Shown here piece by piece: positions 1-11,423 of a stretch of DNA of 64,000 nucleotides. The DNA lies in contig CM054060.1 of NCBI GenBank assembly GCA_028641055.1, positions 239,348,833 through 239,412,832 of the forward strand, given 5' to 3'. Both the position numbers and the translations under genes were made by a program. Position 1 is the stretch's first letter. The number at the start of each line of letters is the position of its first letter. Below the pieces are notes generated by a model, which saw nothing but the letters and a program-made list of their open reading frames with translations, had not been told where the DNA came from and did not search any database. The stretch comes from Alopecurus myosuroides (taxonomy: Eukaryota > Streptophyta > Magnoliopsida > Poales > Poaceae).

Positions 1-1301
1 GTCGAGTTCGGCGTCGGATGCAAGGTCAGTTCCCTTAAGTTCATTGAACTATGGAGAAGGCAAGGAACTCGATTAAGTCAGGAAAAAGAAGTAATCCGAG
101 AGAAATCCAAATCAAGGAAAATAAAAATACCTTAGGAATTGGGTTCTCCTCGTGATATATTTCCAAACTTTCCTTGTATTGATCACGAGTAGCGACCAAC
201 TGGTTGACTCGTTTCCTGAAATCTCTTTTAGAGTAGGATTTTTTCGTCCCTCTCATTTCGTCTTCTGGCCCTTCGTATTCACAAAGGAGTCGGGAGCGGA
301 AAGCAAGAGGTTGAATACGGCAGCCGAACCAGCACAGAACAGTGTCTGTTCCGGTTAGGGGAGGTTGAGAAGAGGTAAGTTTGGCGATACGACGTTTTAT
401 CTTCATCAGGTCTTTCGGCAAAGTTTGCACCGCCTCAACTGCCCAACTCTCTTGAGGAGTGGCGGCGGAATTGATAAATGGAGGAACCCCGTTTTCTTTC
501 CCGGGAAATGGGACGTCGTGATGATAAAAGAAAGAACCCGTCACAAAATTTGACGGATTCTGATGTTTTTATCTTTGGGTACCAGTCTTCCCTAAATCTC
601 CGAAGAGTGAAATACATGGTCCCGCAGATGGGAAGAACGCCCTCTGTGGGATTACGCTTCACTCCAAAGCAGTATTGCCAAAAATCTAGTCTAGGTGCTA
701 TTCCTAAATACCCTTCGAAAAGGGCTTGGAAGCCGGCTAGGCAGAGGATGGAGTTTGGAGGAAGATTATGTGGCTGAACACCGTAATGGTTGAGGACTTC
801 TAAGAAAAAGGCGGAAGGCGGCAAACCCATACCTCTCGTAATATGGGAGGTAAGGAGAACGCGTTCCCCGTCTTTTGGCTTGGGCTCGGACTCGTCTTCC
901 GGGCTCCGCCATTTGCCTTTCAGCAAAAGCCCCTCCTTCTCCATTGTCGGAAGGAGGGATGGCGGAATATTGCTTGGGCTCCAGTTGCCGGAGGTTTCCG
1001 CCTCCTCTTCTGCTCCAGCGGCAGCGGACGCTGCGGCCTCCGCGGCCGCGAGCTCGTGTCCGACGAGAGCGGTTTTCTCTTCCACCGTCTCGGGCGCGAA
1101 CGGTGGAGGAGGCGCGTAAGAAGACCCCGCAAGATCTGCGGCGGCGGGACGGATTTCCTCGCCCGCCGCACCGCCAGTGGCCTTCGCCGGCTCGTCGCGG
1201 GAGGCTTGCACCGGTGAATCCGGTTGTGGATCCATCGTATCGATGATTTCGTCGATGTCCTTTACGACGGAACGGGGCTGTGAGGAGCTCGGAGATGCCA
1301 T
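1..1301 (-). pseudogene. Antisense gene of Tat-type Gypsy element (PF04195 'putative gypsy type transposon' protein), frameshifted, runs off window
   Basis: The reading frame starts at the ATG at 1301-1299, the first in-frame Met, and runs toward position 1. The first ~130 residues are acidic and Ala/Pro rich. The family core follows at about residues 150-240 (GMGLPPSAFFLEVLNHYG, QPHNLPPNSILCLAGF, EGYLGIAPRLDFWQYCF), as in plant proteins annotated 'putative gypsy type transposon'; their function is unknown. One extra T near 545 shifts the frame, and the conserved YHHDVPFPGK segment resumes in the other frame (positions 41-544). A canonical intron lies at 49-130: donor after CCTAAG, GT at 130-129, AG at 50-49, phase 0, and the frame stays open to the window edge. 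The gene sits between the inferred pol region and the 3' LTR, opposite in strand to the element. It is probably inactive because of the frameshift. Confidence 0.78.
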
Positions 1302-1834
1302 CGATTGGTGGCGCGCGGTTGCTCCGGTGAGGTCTCGGGTGCGTTCGTGCGCTCGTCAGTTGCTCTGCGAGAACTTGGGCGCTGGAATGGTGCTGTGAAG
1401 TGAGAGCGGAAGGTTTCCACGGAGGACGGAGGCGGCTATTTATAGCCGGAATCTCATCACGATGCGTGCTAACGGCTCTTTTGACCGTTGGATGATCAAC
1501 ACGTGTCACTCGCCGGAAATTCCAGGAAATGAAACGACGGGTGATTATTGCTATCGCCTCGTTTCCCGCGAGAATCTGTCAGAGATATATTTCTGGATTT
1601 CCCGCCTGAAACCCAAACGTCCCTTACGTCAGCAGGATTAAAACGCTGACGTAGGAAGTTCCTTCTTCACGAAGGATCGTGTAAGAAAAGCCGGATTTTC
1701 TAGATTCCGGGTTTTGCGTTATAACATCCTTTGAGGAGAAAAAGAAGAATCAAGACTGCATGCCAATATTTCTCGGAAAATACGCATTTGGCGAAAGACG
1801 TCGAATCAGAGTCTTAATCCTTTTGGGGGGCTAC
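1302..1834 (+). other. Internal 3' region of Gypsy element with polypurine tract
   Basis: This stretch holds the promoter side of the antisense gene and, at its end, the plus-strand polypurine tract. The tract reads TTTTGGGGGG at 1821-1830 followed by CTAC, and it directly primes the LTR that begins at 1835. No sense-strand coding sequence is visible. Confidence 0.6.
1437..1444 (-). promoter_or_regulatory. TATA box of the antisense gene
   Basis: On the minus strand the sequence reads CTATAAATAG, a strong plant TATA box, 136 bp upstream of the ATG at 1301. It lies inside the retroelement and outside its LTR, so the antisense gene appears to have a promoter separate from the LTR promoter. Function is inferred from position only. 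Confidence 0.55.
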
Positions 1835-2361
1835 TGTCGGATATATACTGAATAGGGGTATATCAGATAGCAGTCTAAAGTGCCGGATTACCCGGGTGGC
1901 CCAAGTGGTAGTGGATTACGGTCCATTGGGCGGCCCAGTAAGCTGACGCGCAGAAGCCGGATTCTAGAAGAACCCGGGTTGCGGCCCACGTGATCTGGCT
2001 TGGAGTAGAAGGCGGATTCCTTACTTTCCAAATTAGTAGTTACCTTAGTCTTCTAGGTTTCCTACTCTGTATGCCCTAATCCGGCTATTATATAAAGCCG
2101 GACGGGAGATATGATAGATAGACAAGAAGCTACGGGCTAACTCGCCGAGAGGTTGATCCTTGACGAGAAGCTAATAGAACCTCACATTGTACTCTGTATA
2201 CACAGGCTTTAGTCCTGAATAGTGAGATTGCAGGAGTAGCAACGTCGCATTACTGGGTAAAAACCCTGTGTTATTGTCCTTCGCACAATCACGTACCCCC
2301 ACATCTCTATCAGTAGTCTCATGGCACCCCCGTTTATGAATTCTACTACGATGTCTCGACA
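1835..2361 (+). mobile_element. 3' LTR of a Tat-type Ty3/Gypsy retrotransposon (527 bp)
   Basis: The LTR begins TGTCGG directly after the polypurine tract and ends TCTCGACA, giving TGTCG/CGACA inverted ends. A core promoter is visible as TATAAAG at 2091-2097. The U5 part carries the phrase 'actgggtaaaaaccctgtg', common in LTRs of this type in Triticeae. The next five bases (TGTAT) would be the target duplication; the other copy is outside the window. The element body lies to the left. Confidence 0.75.
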
Positions 2362-2366
2362 TGTAT

Positions 2367-4379
2367 GGATTTCTCCAAGTCTCCACATGCGTGTCTTCTT
2401 GAAGTTCATCTTCATGCTTCTATTGTAGTCTTGTTCCTTGGATGGATTCTTCTCTTAGTCTTAATAGATTCTTCATGTTTCTCACTAGTTGGTCCAAGGT
2501 GGGATGGGCACAAAATACCACTAAGTCATTAAGAAAGATGTTTTATTCTTGATTTCTTTATACACTTGTACTTCCTTGTTTTCCTTCTATTTGTTGTGGA
2601 GTCCAAGTCCTTCCTTCAATTTCTTCAATGATCTTCCTTGTAGCTCTTCATGTTGCCACCAATATGGTAATGAAGTCCCTTCTTGTGCTAGAGTCTTGAT
2701 TTCCATTTTGCTAACTTGATGAATTCTTGAAGCAAGAATAGGGGAGTGGGGAAGTATATGTAAAACAATAGTACTAGTGTTTAAGGTTCACTACTTGGTC
2801 TTATATGTGATTTACTCATACTAGGGACTTGATCTTGGCTCCAATTAGCCATAACATCAAAGCATAAAAGATGGAAACAAATTCTAAAACATGGTAAAAA
2901 AATGTATGTTTCACTATGTTGAGTTTATGGTAATAATAACATGGTCATGGTCCAAGGATGTCAAAAATGTTTAGGCACTAATGTCTCTAGTTCAAGGTTA
3001 TCAAATGGAACAAGTTTGCAAAAGGAACTATATAGAAATTATTTATCGAATTAAACCTATGTAAAAAATTCTTAATTGGACAACTTAATTCTGAATTCAA
3101 ATTTAATTTATTCAAAATTTATTTTGGGATAAAGGATATCAAAGTAAACATCATAAGGTTTCCAAAAATATTTTATATGCAATTTTTGGATTTGTAGAAT
3201 TTAAATTATGCCAAAATTCATCAAACATGCATATTTGAATTTGAACAAATTTTAAATGGTAAAATTTAACTTTGGCCAGTGCCAAAAGTTTCTACAAGTT
3301 GTGCTGATTTTAAAAAGTCCAACTTTTATAAATTTGGGTTTATGGATCAAAAGTTAGGTTGATTTCAATATCTAGGGTTGTTTCTGCAAAACTGCCATTT
3401 AAAAGCTATTCGGTAAAAATAACAGAAAAGGGATGGCCACGTGGCTTCCTATGATTGGCTCGGGCTGCTGACTATACTGCTACGTGGCTGACGACTGGGT
3501 TAAGTCACTTTGAATCTAGATCGTTGGAACCGGATCCGACGACTACGTACCCCTTCGATCTAGGATCTAATCTGAGGTGTCCACCTAAATCGAACGGTCA
3601 GAGGAGAGAGAGGAGGGATCACCGGAGATCTGCTGCCAGAGATGGCGACGCGATAGCGCTGTGCTCGGGAGGTCGATGGCGTGGGCGCTCCAGCGGCTCC
3701 CTGGGCTTCGTAGGGGCACCACGATGTGTGTAACGGCATGACGAAGCTGATGGAGGTGATGACGTTGTTCCCTCGCTTCCTCGGCCGGCGGCAATGAGTG
3801 GCCAGAGTAGCATGGCTCCTACGAACCGCAGACGACAAAGGCGCGGTTGGTCTGTTGCGCCAAAAATTCGCAAAAGGAGTCATGGACATGCGCAAGGACA
3901 TGTGAAATCTATTGGGGGTGGTCTAGAGCTCAGGGACTACCTCACCTCGCCGGAATCGACGAAAAATGATGGCGGTGCAGCGGACTTCGGCGAGCAAATT
4001 CGCGGGCCTCGGAGCACGATTATACGAGGGAGGAGAGGGAAAACGGACAGAACCTCGAAGGAGTTTTATAGGGCCACAGAGGGGAGAGATCCACGACCTT
4101 AATGGCTCGTAAACGCGTGGAGAAAATTACAGTCGTGACTGCCATGGTTGCCTTCTGGAGGAGGAAGACGTGCTGACGTTATCGGTGATGTCACGCGTGG
4201 CTCCCACCTGTTAGCGGAAGAGAGAGAGAGAGAGAGAGGGGGGGGGGGGTTGTCTGCTTGGGCTGGGTTTGCTCCTGGGACTTGGGTGTGTTGCGCGCGT
4301 GTGGGGAAGAAGGGGCATGCCTCGGAGGGAGTGGACTGGGTTGCTCTAGCCTTTTCTCTCTTCTTTTTTTTTTTTGTTA
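2367..4379 (-). mobile_element. Probable minus-oriented long LTR fragment (host of the Helitron nest)
   Basis: No reliable gene is present. Read on the minus strand, the stretch resembles long LTRs of chromovirus-type Gypsy elements: a C-rich, CT-repeat stretch, then a TATA box (TATAAAA, 4064-4070), a GC-rich leader at about 3560-4040 and an AT-rich tail to 2367. The 3' LTR ending at 2361 was inserted into it. On the other side it is cut at 4379 by the Helitron nest and seems to resume at 11454. Several short open frames (3455-4102) have no recognisable domain and are treated as chance frames in GC-rich leader DNA. The family was not identified. Confidence 0.4.
4219..4249. repeat. (AG)n microsatellite followed by a G tract
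   Basis: About ten AG repeats are followed by a run of about twelve G residues. This lies in the presumed leader of the minus-oriented LTR and is a simple-sequence repeat. Confidence 0.9.
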
Positions 4380-4390
4380 TCTTTACCTAA

Positions 4391-7144
4391 TCTATACCTA
4401 ATAATAAAGGGACTAAAGTTTCTCCCTTCGTCCGTTCTGTTTCCTTAGTTCGTTTGTTCGTACGTCCGTTTTGTTTCGTTGGTTCGTACGTCCTCCTCCG
4501 ATCAATTATTGGGTCGTGTTTTTCGTGGGCCTATAACTCCATGTAGATCGTAACTCCATGTTGATCGGGTTTTGCCTTCCCAGCAGACACGTTTTCTACT
4601 CAAACTCCAATCGTCTGCCTCCCATACATATATGTGAGATCGAGAAGACAATATCAAAAATATTGGCAAACCGATCATCTGCATCCGTCTCAACCGTCGG
4701 GCTTCCGCTCAAGAACAAGCAACCTAGCTACCTACATATCTGGCCGGCCGGCTGCGAGAAGATTGATTAATTAGATCTCCAGCCTTTGTCAGCAGGGGAG
4801 ACACAAGCGGCACATATGGGTCAAACTCGCGGCGGCTGCCTCCACGACAAAGCAGATGATGAGGATCGATTAGTTGACTCGGTTCAACAATGGAGCCATC
4901 AGCCATTGCCAACCGCCAGCGCTTGAGCAACGTCGGAGTTTGCCAGGAGAAATAGCGCTGTGTGTTGGAGATGCTTTCATGCAAGGACTGACGGCCGCCG
5001 ATGCTGGCAGGTGGCCACTACGTTCCAGCAGTCCCCGCGGCCATCGGTCTATTGCCTCATCGTCGGTACATTCCCGTTGAAGGAATCTGGCCGGAACACT
5101 TCCAGTCATGGGCACCGTCATCATCTGACCCGCCTCCGGCCGAGCGCCACCATGGTTGATTCATTCATACCTGACTATCCCGGACGTTCCTCGACCGGGT
5201 ACAAGCGCGCGTGGGGACGAGACTGATGGCCATGATTGATGTCGTCTGCGCCGCTGCGCCAATACCGGCGGTTTGCCGTTGCCGTCTCAGCGGTTCCCTC
5301 TGTTCTCTGCCAGGGTGGCGGGTTGTAGACATGTAAATTTCCTTTTCTCTGATCTGATATGATTTAGAGTGAAAGAGGCAGAGAACACACGATCTATACA
5401 CGTGGACATAAAGTATATAGCTTACAAGTTAAGCCGCCATGTTGAATTCATTGCTCATCAAAGAAAGTTAGTTTTGTTGTTGTTTTCTAGCACAACTCTT
5501 GACCAAATTATACGTTCTATGGAGCAGCAGAGGGGAGTCTGCTGGGGACCTGAGGTGGTCTGCAACACTGCATTAGATTCAGTACCACAATGAATTAGTC
5601 ACGAAGAGAACGGATGCAATGTTGTCATGAAGATAAAGGGTTTAGCTCAAGATATAGGGTTTAACGTGTAGTTTTCATTGGCAGTACTGTAAAAGTTAGA
5701 GGCAAGAAAATAGATCAGTTAACCTGGACAGTTCTCGGTTATTTTGATTAGGAAATTCTGATGTATTGATATCAGTTAACCATGTGCTATTGTGAATCAA
5801 CTTATGTCAACAAACACTTGAGCCTTGCTCATTTTACAGAGGCTTGAACCTCGCCACGCTTGGTGTAAACTGCTATTGTTCCTGATCTGTATGAAGCTGA
5901 GACATTGTTGTTTGGTGTATGAATTATTACCCGTTTCCCCCAATCTCTTATTCTTCTCCGGCGCGGGGTCGCTGGGTTGACTATACACATCCCTCGTTGC
6001 CAGCGAGCTCTCTCACGATCAGTTCCTCGACATCTAGGCCGGAGACGGTGTTCCCTTCCTGTCTCCTCCATCTGAGTCAGTCCGTCGGAGAACCAGTACA
6101 TATGGGTGGTCAAATAGCGAGGAGGGGCGGCAGCTGAGGGCGGCGATGCGAGGAGCACATCCAGTGGACGCATGGGAGCCTAGGATAAAGGAGGCAAAAA
6201 CGTGAAGCCTATGAGCAACTGGGCCACCGCCAACCTCAGCGACCTCCAGCGGGTTGGACCGATTTTAAGTTTCTACCATGTGCTAGCAGGTGGAGCAGCA
6301 CGCAGTGCTTCAAGGTAAAAATGTTGAGAAGCTTCGTTTGTAGTCTGCTTTGGTCCGGTTCTCAATTTTGGACTGAATACAAAACCCACACTATTTTCTC
6401 ATTCAGTCAAATATCACTAGAGAACACATCTAGCATAGGATGTTAATTCTTTAAGGAACCACAACTAAGAAACTTTAACTTACGGCAAGTACGCAAATCT
6501 GTTACAAGGTTCCTTTTCATTGAGGTGCTTGGGAGGAGCTATGGACCGATACAGGCTAAGAAGTTTTATCAGTCAATCAGTTATCAAGGGACAGAAAGAA
6601 CAACTAGCAAATTGTGCTCTGGCTGCATAATTTGGACATGTCATGCATCTTTTTATTGCAGTACTTCTATGGCTTTTTTAGGACAAAAATGTCACGCATA
6701 GTAAATTTACACCCCCTAGCTGCAAGAAACATCAGTTATAGTTTGGATTAATGCTAATATGCTAGCTAACAAGAGCACGCGACGGCATGTACTCTGCAAT
6801 TTCCTTCTCCAAGCTCCGCGCTCCTACATTCATTTTTATAACTATATACTGATAATGTTCTTTCATTTTGCTTCTAACACATCTCCCTTGACTAGGCATT
6901 AGAGGATGAACAGGTGGCAAGCTGATGACTTCTAAAAGCATGACGTTTGTATTTGGCGTGCATATAAAAATGAATTTAAAACTTATATACTATTATTTAT
7001 AGTTTGCAATGATATGGAGGTCAATACACAAATAGAACTGCATATAAAAATGTATCTAAAACTTTAAGTTAAATTTGGGCCGCATTATTTTTCTTCGGAA
7101 TTTTAGTATTTTTTCCCGTTGCAACGCACGGGCATGTTTGCTAG
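4391..7144 (+). mobile_element. Inner Helitron, non-autonomous (2754 bp)
   Basis: It starts TCTATACCTAATAATAAAGG at 4391 and ends with the hairpin CCCGT (7115-7119) to ACGGG (7128-7132), eight bases, then CTAG at 7141-7144. It sits between A (4390) and T (7145). The ends are nearly the same as those of the outer Helitron, so both belong to one family. Open frames at 4724-4984, 4870-5124, 5165-5401 and 5829-6173 show no domain I recognise, and I see no Rep or helicase motif. The AT-rich stretch 6900-7080 is typical of the 3' part of such elements. Confidence 0.85.
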
Positions 7145-7278
7145 TAATAATAAAAGCGTTAAGGCTTCCTTGGTTTGGTTTGGTACGTCATCAAAACTAT
7201 CCTAGAATTTGCGTGAAAATTACCCACTATGCCACCGGTAGGTTAAAAAAGATTCGGTGCGTTGTGGTTTTGTTTTTT

Positions 7279-7412
7279 CTGATTTGTTGCTCTGTCTCCT
7301 GTCGCGACCGTGTTTGGAAAAGACAAGGTCAAGTTATTTTTTTTTTCTGATTGATTGCTCCGTTCCCGTCGTGACTGTGTTTGGAAAAGACAAGGTCAAG
7401 TTATATTTTGTT
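7279..7412. repeat. Tandem repeat, two units of about 67 bp
   Basis: Two adjacent copies share 'tgtttggaaaagacaagg' (7311 and 7378, offset 67). A third, more diverged partial copy starts near 8793, on the other side of the MULE. The MULE therefore landed within or beside a three-unit repeat of the outer Helitron. Confidence 0.75.
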
Positions 7413-7435
7413 TGATCCCTACCCCTCTATTTGTT

Positions 7436-8782
7436 GGGGCCTGCTGAGCGTCCCCCGGGGGATGGAAAATTTCCATCCCCCGCCTCCCCCTGCTGACACC
7501 TGTCCCTTTTTTTCTGCCAAATCCCACTTTTGCTCCCCGTAGCAAAAAATAGCCCCGCTTTTGCTCCCCGTAGCAAAAAAAAGTCCCGCTTTTGCTCCCG
7601 TAGCATAAAGACGTTTCACCCCAAAAAGAACAGGAAAATGTCAGACCTCGCCGGAGACTCGCCGGAGACCTCGCCGGAGTTACTGTAGCAAATTTTTTTG
7701 CTACAGAAGCAAAATGTCGATTTCGCCGGAGCCGTCGCCGGAGACTTTTGCTCGCCGGAGAGCAAAAAAGTTATACTAAAAGAGCAAAAAAAAAACCCTA
7801 TTGTAGCAAAAGAATTATTCTATTAAAGCAAAAAATCGGACCTCGCCGGAGTTACAGTAGCAAAAAAAATGTACAAAAAGAGCAAAAAAAAATCCGTATT
7901 GTAGCAACTATTTGTACGGAAATAAATTCGCCCTGGATATACAATCCCACGCTGCTAGTCTTCGGGAGCATCAAAATCGACCGTCGTGAGCATTGCTTGA
8001 GTGCTATCGGAGCAGCGGAAACCTCGCCGGAGAAGCTGTTGTCCTCGCCAGGAGAACGACGCTGGAGTCAAGCTCCCGCCGACGGCCCCTCGCGCAGGCC
8101 CTCCAGCACGTCCCCGAGCCTCACGGGGCTCGCCCCCGCGGGGGGCGGCGCGGTGGGGGACGAGCGCTTGCCGCGGCCGCCGGAGAGGGCGCGGAGGGGA
8201 GGGGAGGGGAGGCCGGGGATGGCTGGCGGCGGTGGGCCGGCTGCGGCAGGCGGAGGACCATCCTCTCCCCGCCGTGTCAAGCACCGCCCCCCCTAGTGGA
8301 GAAGGGGCCGGGTCGGGCAAGGCCCAGCCGGCGAGCAAAAATCGGGCGGAGGAGGCCGGGACCGCGCACCCGGAGGAGCGCCGTTCGGGCGAGGTCCGCC
8401 TTCCCGCGCATGACGAAGCTGCTGGGCGTGTCGGTGAGGAAGAAGGCGCCGAAGATGATGACGATGGCAGGCGCGCCGGCGAGGCCGAGGGAGAGCCGCC
8501 AGCCCCACGTGAAGGCGCTGCAGGTCGTCCACCCACCGCCGTCGAACATCATCTGCTCCCTCCTGCTCATCCATCGGCAGCAATGGCGAAGGGTACGGTG
8601 CGCATGCGAGAGGAGAGAGGAAAAAGCAAAAATATGTGGAGGGGAATGACCGGAAGAGAGGATAAGGGTCCAGTACGTGCGACCCGTCCGCGCGGTGTGC
8701 AGGGATAGTTAAGACGCGTCACGCATGTGCTGCTTGCGTGTCAACCGGACGATCATCCCCCGGATGATTGTGAGCGTTTTCC
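7436..8782. mobile_element. Mutator-like element (Pack-MULE), 1347 bp
   Basis: The element is flanked by a perfect 9-bp duplication CTATTTGTT (7427-7435 and 8783-8791), the hallmark of Mutator-like transposons. The left end begins GGGGCCTGCTGAGCGTCC; the right end, read inward on the minus strand, begins GGAAAACGCTCACAATCATC. Both continue to a CCGGGGGATG block. Just inside the left end is a perfect palindrome around 7455-7483. At 7500-7900 the subterminal DNA repeats 'TTTTGCTCCCCGTAGC' and 'GCCGGAG' motifs. The interior 7990-8700 is GC rich and carries a piece of a cellular gene. No transposase is present. Confidence 0.78.
8348..8510 (-). pseudogene. Captured fragment of an STP/hexose transporter gene (major facilitator family)
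   Basis: On the minus strand the frame reads WGWRLSLGLAGAPAIVI, then GAFFLTDTPSSFVMRGK and ARTALLRVRG. This is a close match to the conserved segment of plant sugar transport proteins (STP, H+/hexose symporters) that follows transmembrane helix 5 and includes the P(E/D)(S/T)P-x-S-L-x-x-R-G motif. Only about 55 of the usual ~510 residues are present, and no start or other helices are visible. Just upstream on the same strand, CTGCAG could be the old intron acceptor. It is gene debris carried by the Pack-MULE. The rest of the GC-rich interior (7990-8340) was not recognised. Confidence 0.72.
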
Positions 8783-8791
8783 CTATTTGTT

Positions 8792-10369
8792 CCCATTGTG
8801 ACCGTGCTCGGCAAGACACCAAGCTAAACTAAGTATTCCGATCGGACCCGCACTAGCTTCTTATTTCCTTCTCTGAGCCTCTACATATACGATAGATTGT
8901 AGATCAATTGAAGCTAATTGCTTACGATCGAAATAGAGGGTTCTATTTCTCAAAAAAAAAAGAGGGTTTCTAAGATTTTCAAACACCCTAGAGCAATTCA
9001 AGGAGACATCAAGCAACTATGGCATTGACCAGAACAGACGGAAGACGACACACAGCCGCCGCTTCCTTACGCCTTGCCCTGCGATCTCCCTGCTCGTCGG
9101 CACCAAGCAGCCTGCTCACGGCTCACTCCACCGCCGCACCTTATTTAACCGAATGAACCCCTGGGAACACTGATGAGAGAAGAAGACCACAAACCCTCCC
9201 TGCGTGGTGGCCTGGATGACAACTGACCGGCTCATCCATGGGAACCGGGACGACCGTGGGGGCGACCAATTTTCTCTCACGAATCTGTTCCACTCGCCAC
9301 CTCTACCATCGATGCCTTCCACCGCGCTCGCCCCCGTTTGTCGCTACGTGGTGCCGCTCACCATCGTCACCAACTCTCCAACATGGCCGACCGCCCGTCG
9401 TCGAGCTGCTGATACAACCAGCATGTTTGCTCCGAAAATGCAGGGCATGCTCATAATCCCAACACCGCGTACAGGACTAAGATGGCCGCTCCTCTCGATC
9501 TGAATATGTCCAGCGTCCTCGCGATTGCATCGCCGTGCCATACACGATGGGACGTCCCTCTCTCGAATCAAACAATGTATGTCTGTCACCATCTCTACCC
9601 ACTTTATTGCCGTCACTGCCCAGTTGAGCCTATGTCGTCGTCGCAACTACCTCTTGACCCATGTTCCATGAAAATATCAAATTCTACAGTGCCACGACGA
9701 CACGAGAGAATGAGGTGCAAGTGAGGGGGCGCTGTGTTGCCGACGAGGTGGGGAAGATGAGTCTAGGTTTGGGTGCGCGGTCGAGAGGAGCAGACCTCGG
9801 GAATGAGACGAAGAGGAGTTTTGCTGTAGGTAGCACCCATCCCGACAGGTTCAGGGTCTGCTAGATCATTTCTGCGTGTAAGCCAGTGTTACTCCCTGGC
9901 AGCGCCCCCCACATCCGGAATCTCAATGCCATGGTGAGGAGTATCTGGCGTGTGATTTGATGTGCTGCAGCCGTCGTCGAAGACCAGTGACATGCCACTA
10001 CAAGCAGGGCACGTCAGGTGAGCTAGCACGCTGCCTTGCCCATGTGATGTGTACGTGTCCTCACCTCCTCTTCATATATGTGCTGCTCCATGCCGAGGAG
10101 TACCTAGCAGCAAGACGGGGATGCCTCAAGCGGAGGAAACGCCTAGAGCAGCGTCGCCGAAGGAGAAAGCACAAGCGCGTGGGCTTAAACTGTACAAGAT
10201 CGAGATATCTTCCGTTTTCACCTTTTTTAGAGCTATCTGCATTTCAAATTGTAAAACGTAATGTCGCTCCTTTAAAGTTAAGTTGTATGGTCACTCATTG
10301 ACAATGGCATGTACCCTGATTGCTTAGCAAAGGCACCTTATCCTTCTTGATTACTATGGTAGCAAACTA
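8792..10369. other. Outer Helitron interior, no recognised gene
   Basis: This stretch has moderate GC and several open frames (9204-9503 plus, 9344-9646 minus, 9957-10301 plus). None has a recognisable domain, and they look like chance frames or unidentified captured pieces. The first ~60 bases contain a partial copy of the 67-bp repeat. Confidence 0.5.
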
Positions 10370-10491
10370 CTCTCTCCATTCACAAATAGATGACTTCCAT
10401 TTGTCTAAATATGAATGTACGTAGACATATTTGTGTCCAAATACATTCATATTCGGACAAATGGAAGTCATCTATTGGTGAACGGAGGGAG
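10370..10491. mobile_element. Stowaway MITE (Tc1/Mariner type), 122 bp
   Basis: It is flanked by TA on both sides (10368-10369 and 10492-10493). The ends are CTCTCTCCATTCACAAATAG and, inverted, CTCCCTCCGTTCACCAATAG; the similarity continues through GATGACTTCCATTTGTC, so nearly the whole element folds into a hairpin. CTCCCTCCGT is the classic grass Stowaway terminus. Confidence 0.9.
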
Positions 10492-10493
10492 TA

Positions 10494-11423
10494 TCAGTTT
10501 AGGCCTCCAGGTTCCATGTTGTGAGTCCTGGCTATAATTGCGACAACGGCTGCTGGCGCGGCGAAGGGAGACTCCAAGTCCACGGCGGACACTGCCTCTT
10601 CTGGTGTGGCATAAGGTGTGGTTCGAACCCCACGTAAGTTTTGGGTGTTCTGATGGAGGCGGCGAAGGGATTAGGCATGATGGGCAGTCGGGCAGTACGC
10701 GAGGTCTATTTGAAGAGGGGTAACCTGTTTTGTGATGCCCCAAATTTTATATATGTGGGCTTTAAATTGTGATGCCGGTTCTAAAATGAAATTACTAAAA
10801 CATTTGTGTGCTTTTATGGTCGAAAGAAGACATTTAAACTTTAAAAATGTATACTTAGGAGTAGAAATAATCTGCATATAAGAATGGAGTAGAGATAATT
10901 TCAATATAATCATCAGAAATTGGCCGTTTCTGCCTCTGCTTGTTCCTTGGGAGATAACAATGTTTTACTCAGACTAACCAATGAAGATCTACATAACGTG
11001 GTTCGAACCTCGCGTAAGTTTTGGGTGTTTTGATGGAGGCGGCAAAGGGATTATATGACGAAGTTTAGAATGCCAGAGGCTGCTGTAAAAGCCGAGGAAG
11101 AATTTGGTGATGCAAATGGTGATGTTGAGATGAAGGACTCTAAGTCTCTAAGGTCAACTCTCTAGATCAAACATGAAGACAGTGTAGTTCCAGTGAAGAA
11201 AAGAAGGGATTCAATAATTTATGGTTTAACTATTTATGCGCATCATCCGAAGTTTGAACGAGCATACATGTATGGTGACTGTGGCGCCATCTCATTGGTT
11301 TGCCATTATTTTGTAATATCAATGATACTTAGTAATATCACCTAGGAGAGAATGAAAAGGCTTACTATCGCCATATTTGTTTTCTTTTCGACCATGTCTC
11401 ACTGCTATTCCATTTTTTTTCCT
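10494..11423. other. Outer Helitron 3' part with a 56-bp direct repeat
   Basis: A 56-bp segment ('gtaagttttgggtgtt...gatggaggcggc') occurs at 10618-10673 and again at 10998-11053. A short plus-strand frame near 11061-11160 reads FRMPEAAVKAEEEFGDANGD and then hits a stop; it may be a captured exon, but I cannot assign it. Confidence 0.5.

Noticed and set aside
2367..3430. Possible gene in AT-rich DNA right of the first LTR
   Set aside because: No frame above about 70 codons and no splice-consistent exons; fits LTR tail DNA.
7748..8708. Several overlapping long plus-strand ORFs (182-235 aa) in GC-rich DNA
   Set aside because: They are shadows of GC-rich Pack-MULE cargo; only the minus-strand STP-like segment has a recognisable protein pattern.
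10615..10640. GTGGTTCGAACCCCAC looks like a tRNA T-arm
   Set aside because: No acceptor stem, D-arm or anticodon arm can be placed around it, and the second copy at 10998 has a mismatch in the stem.
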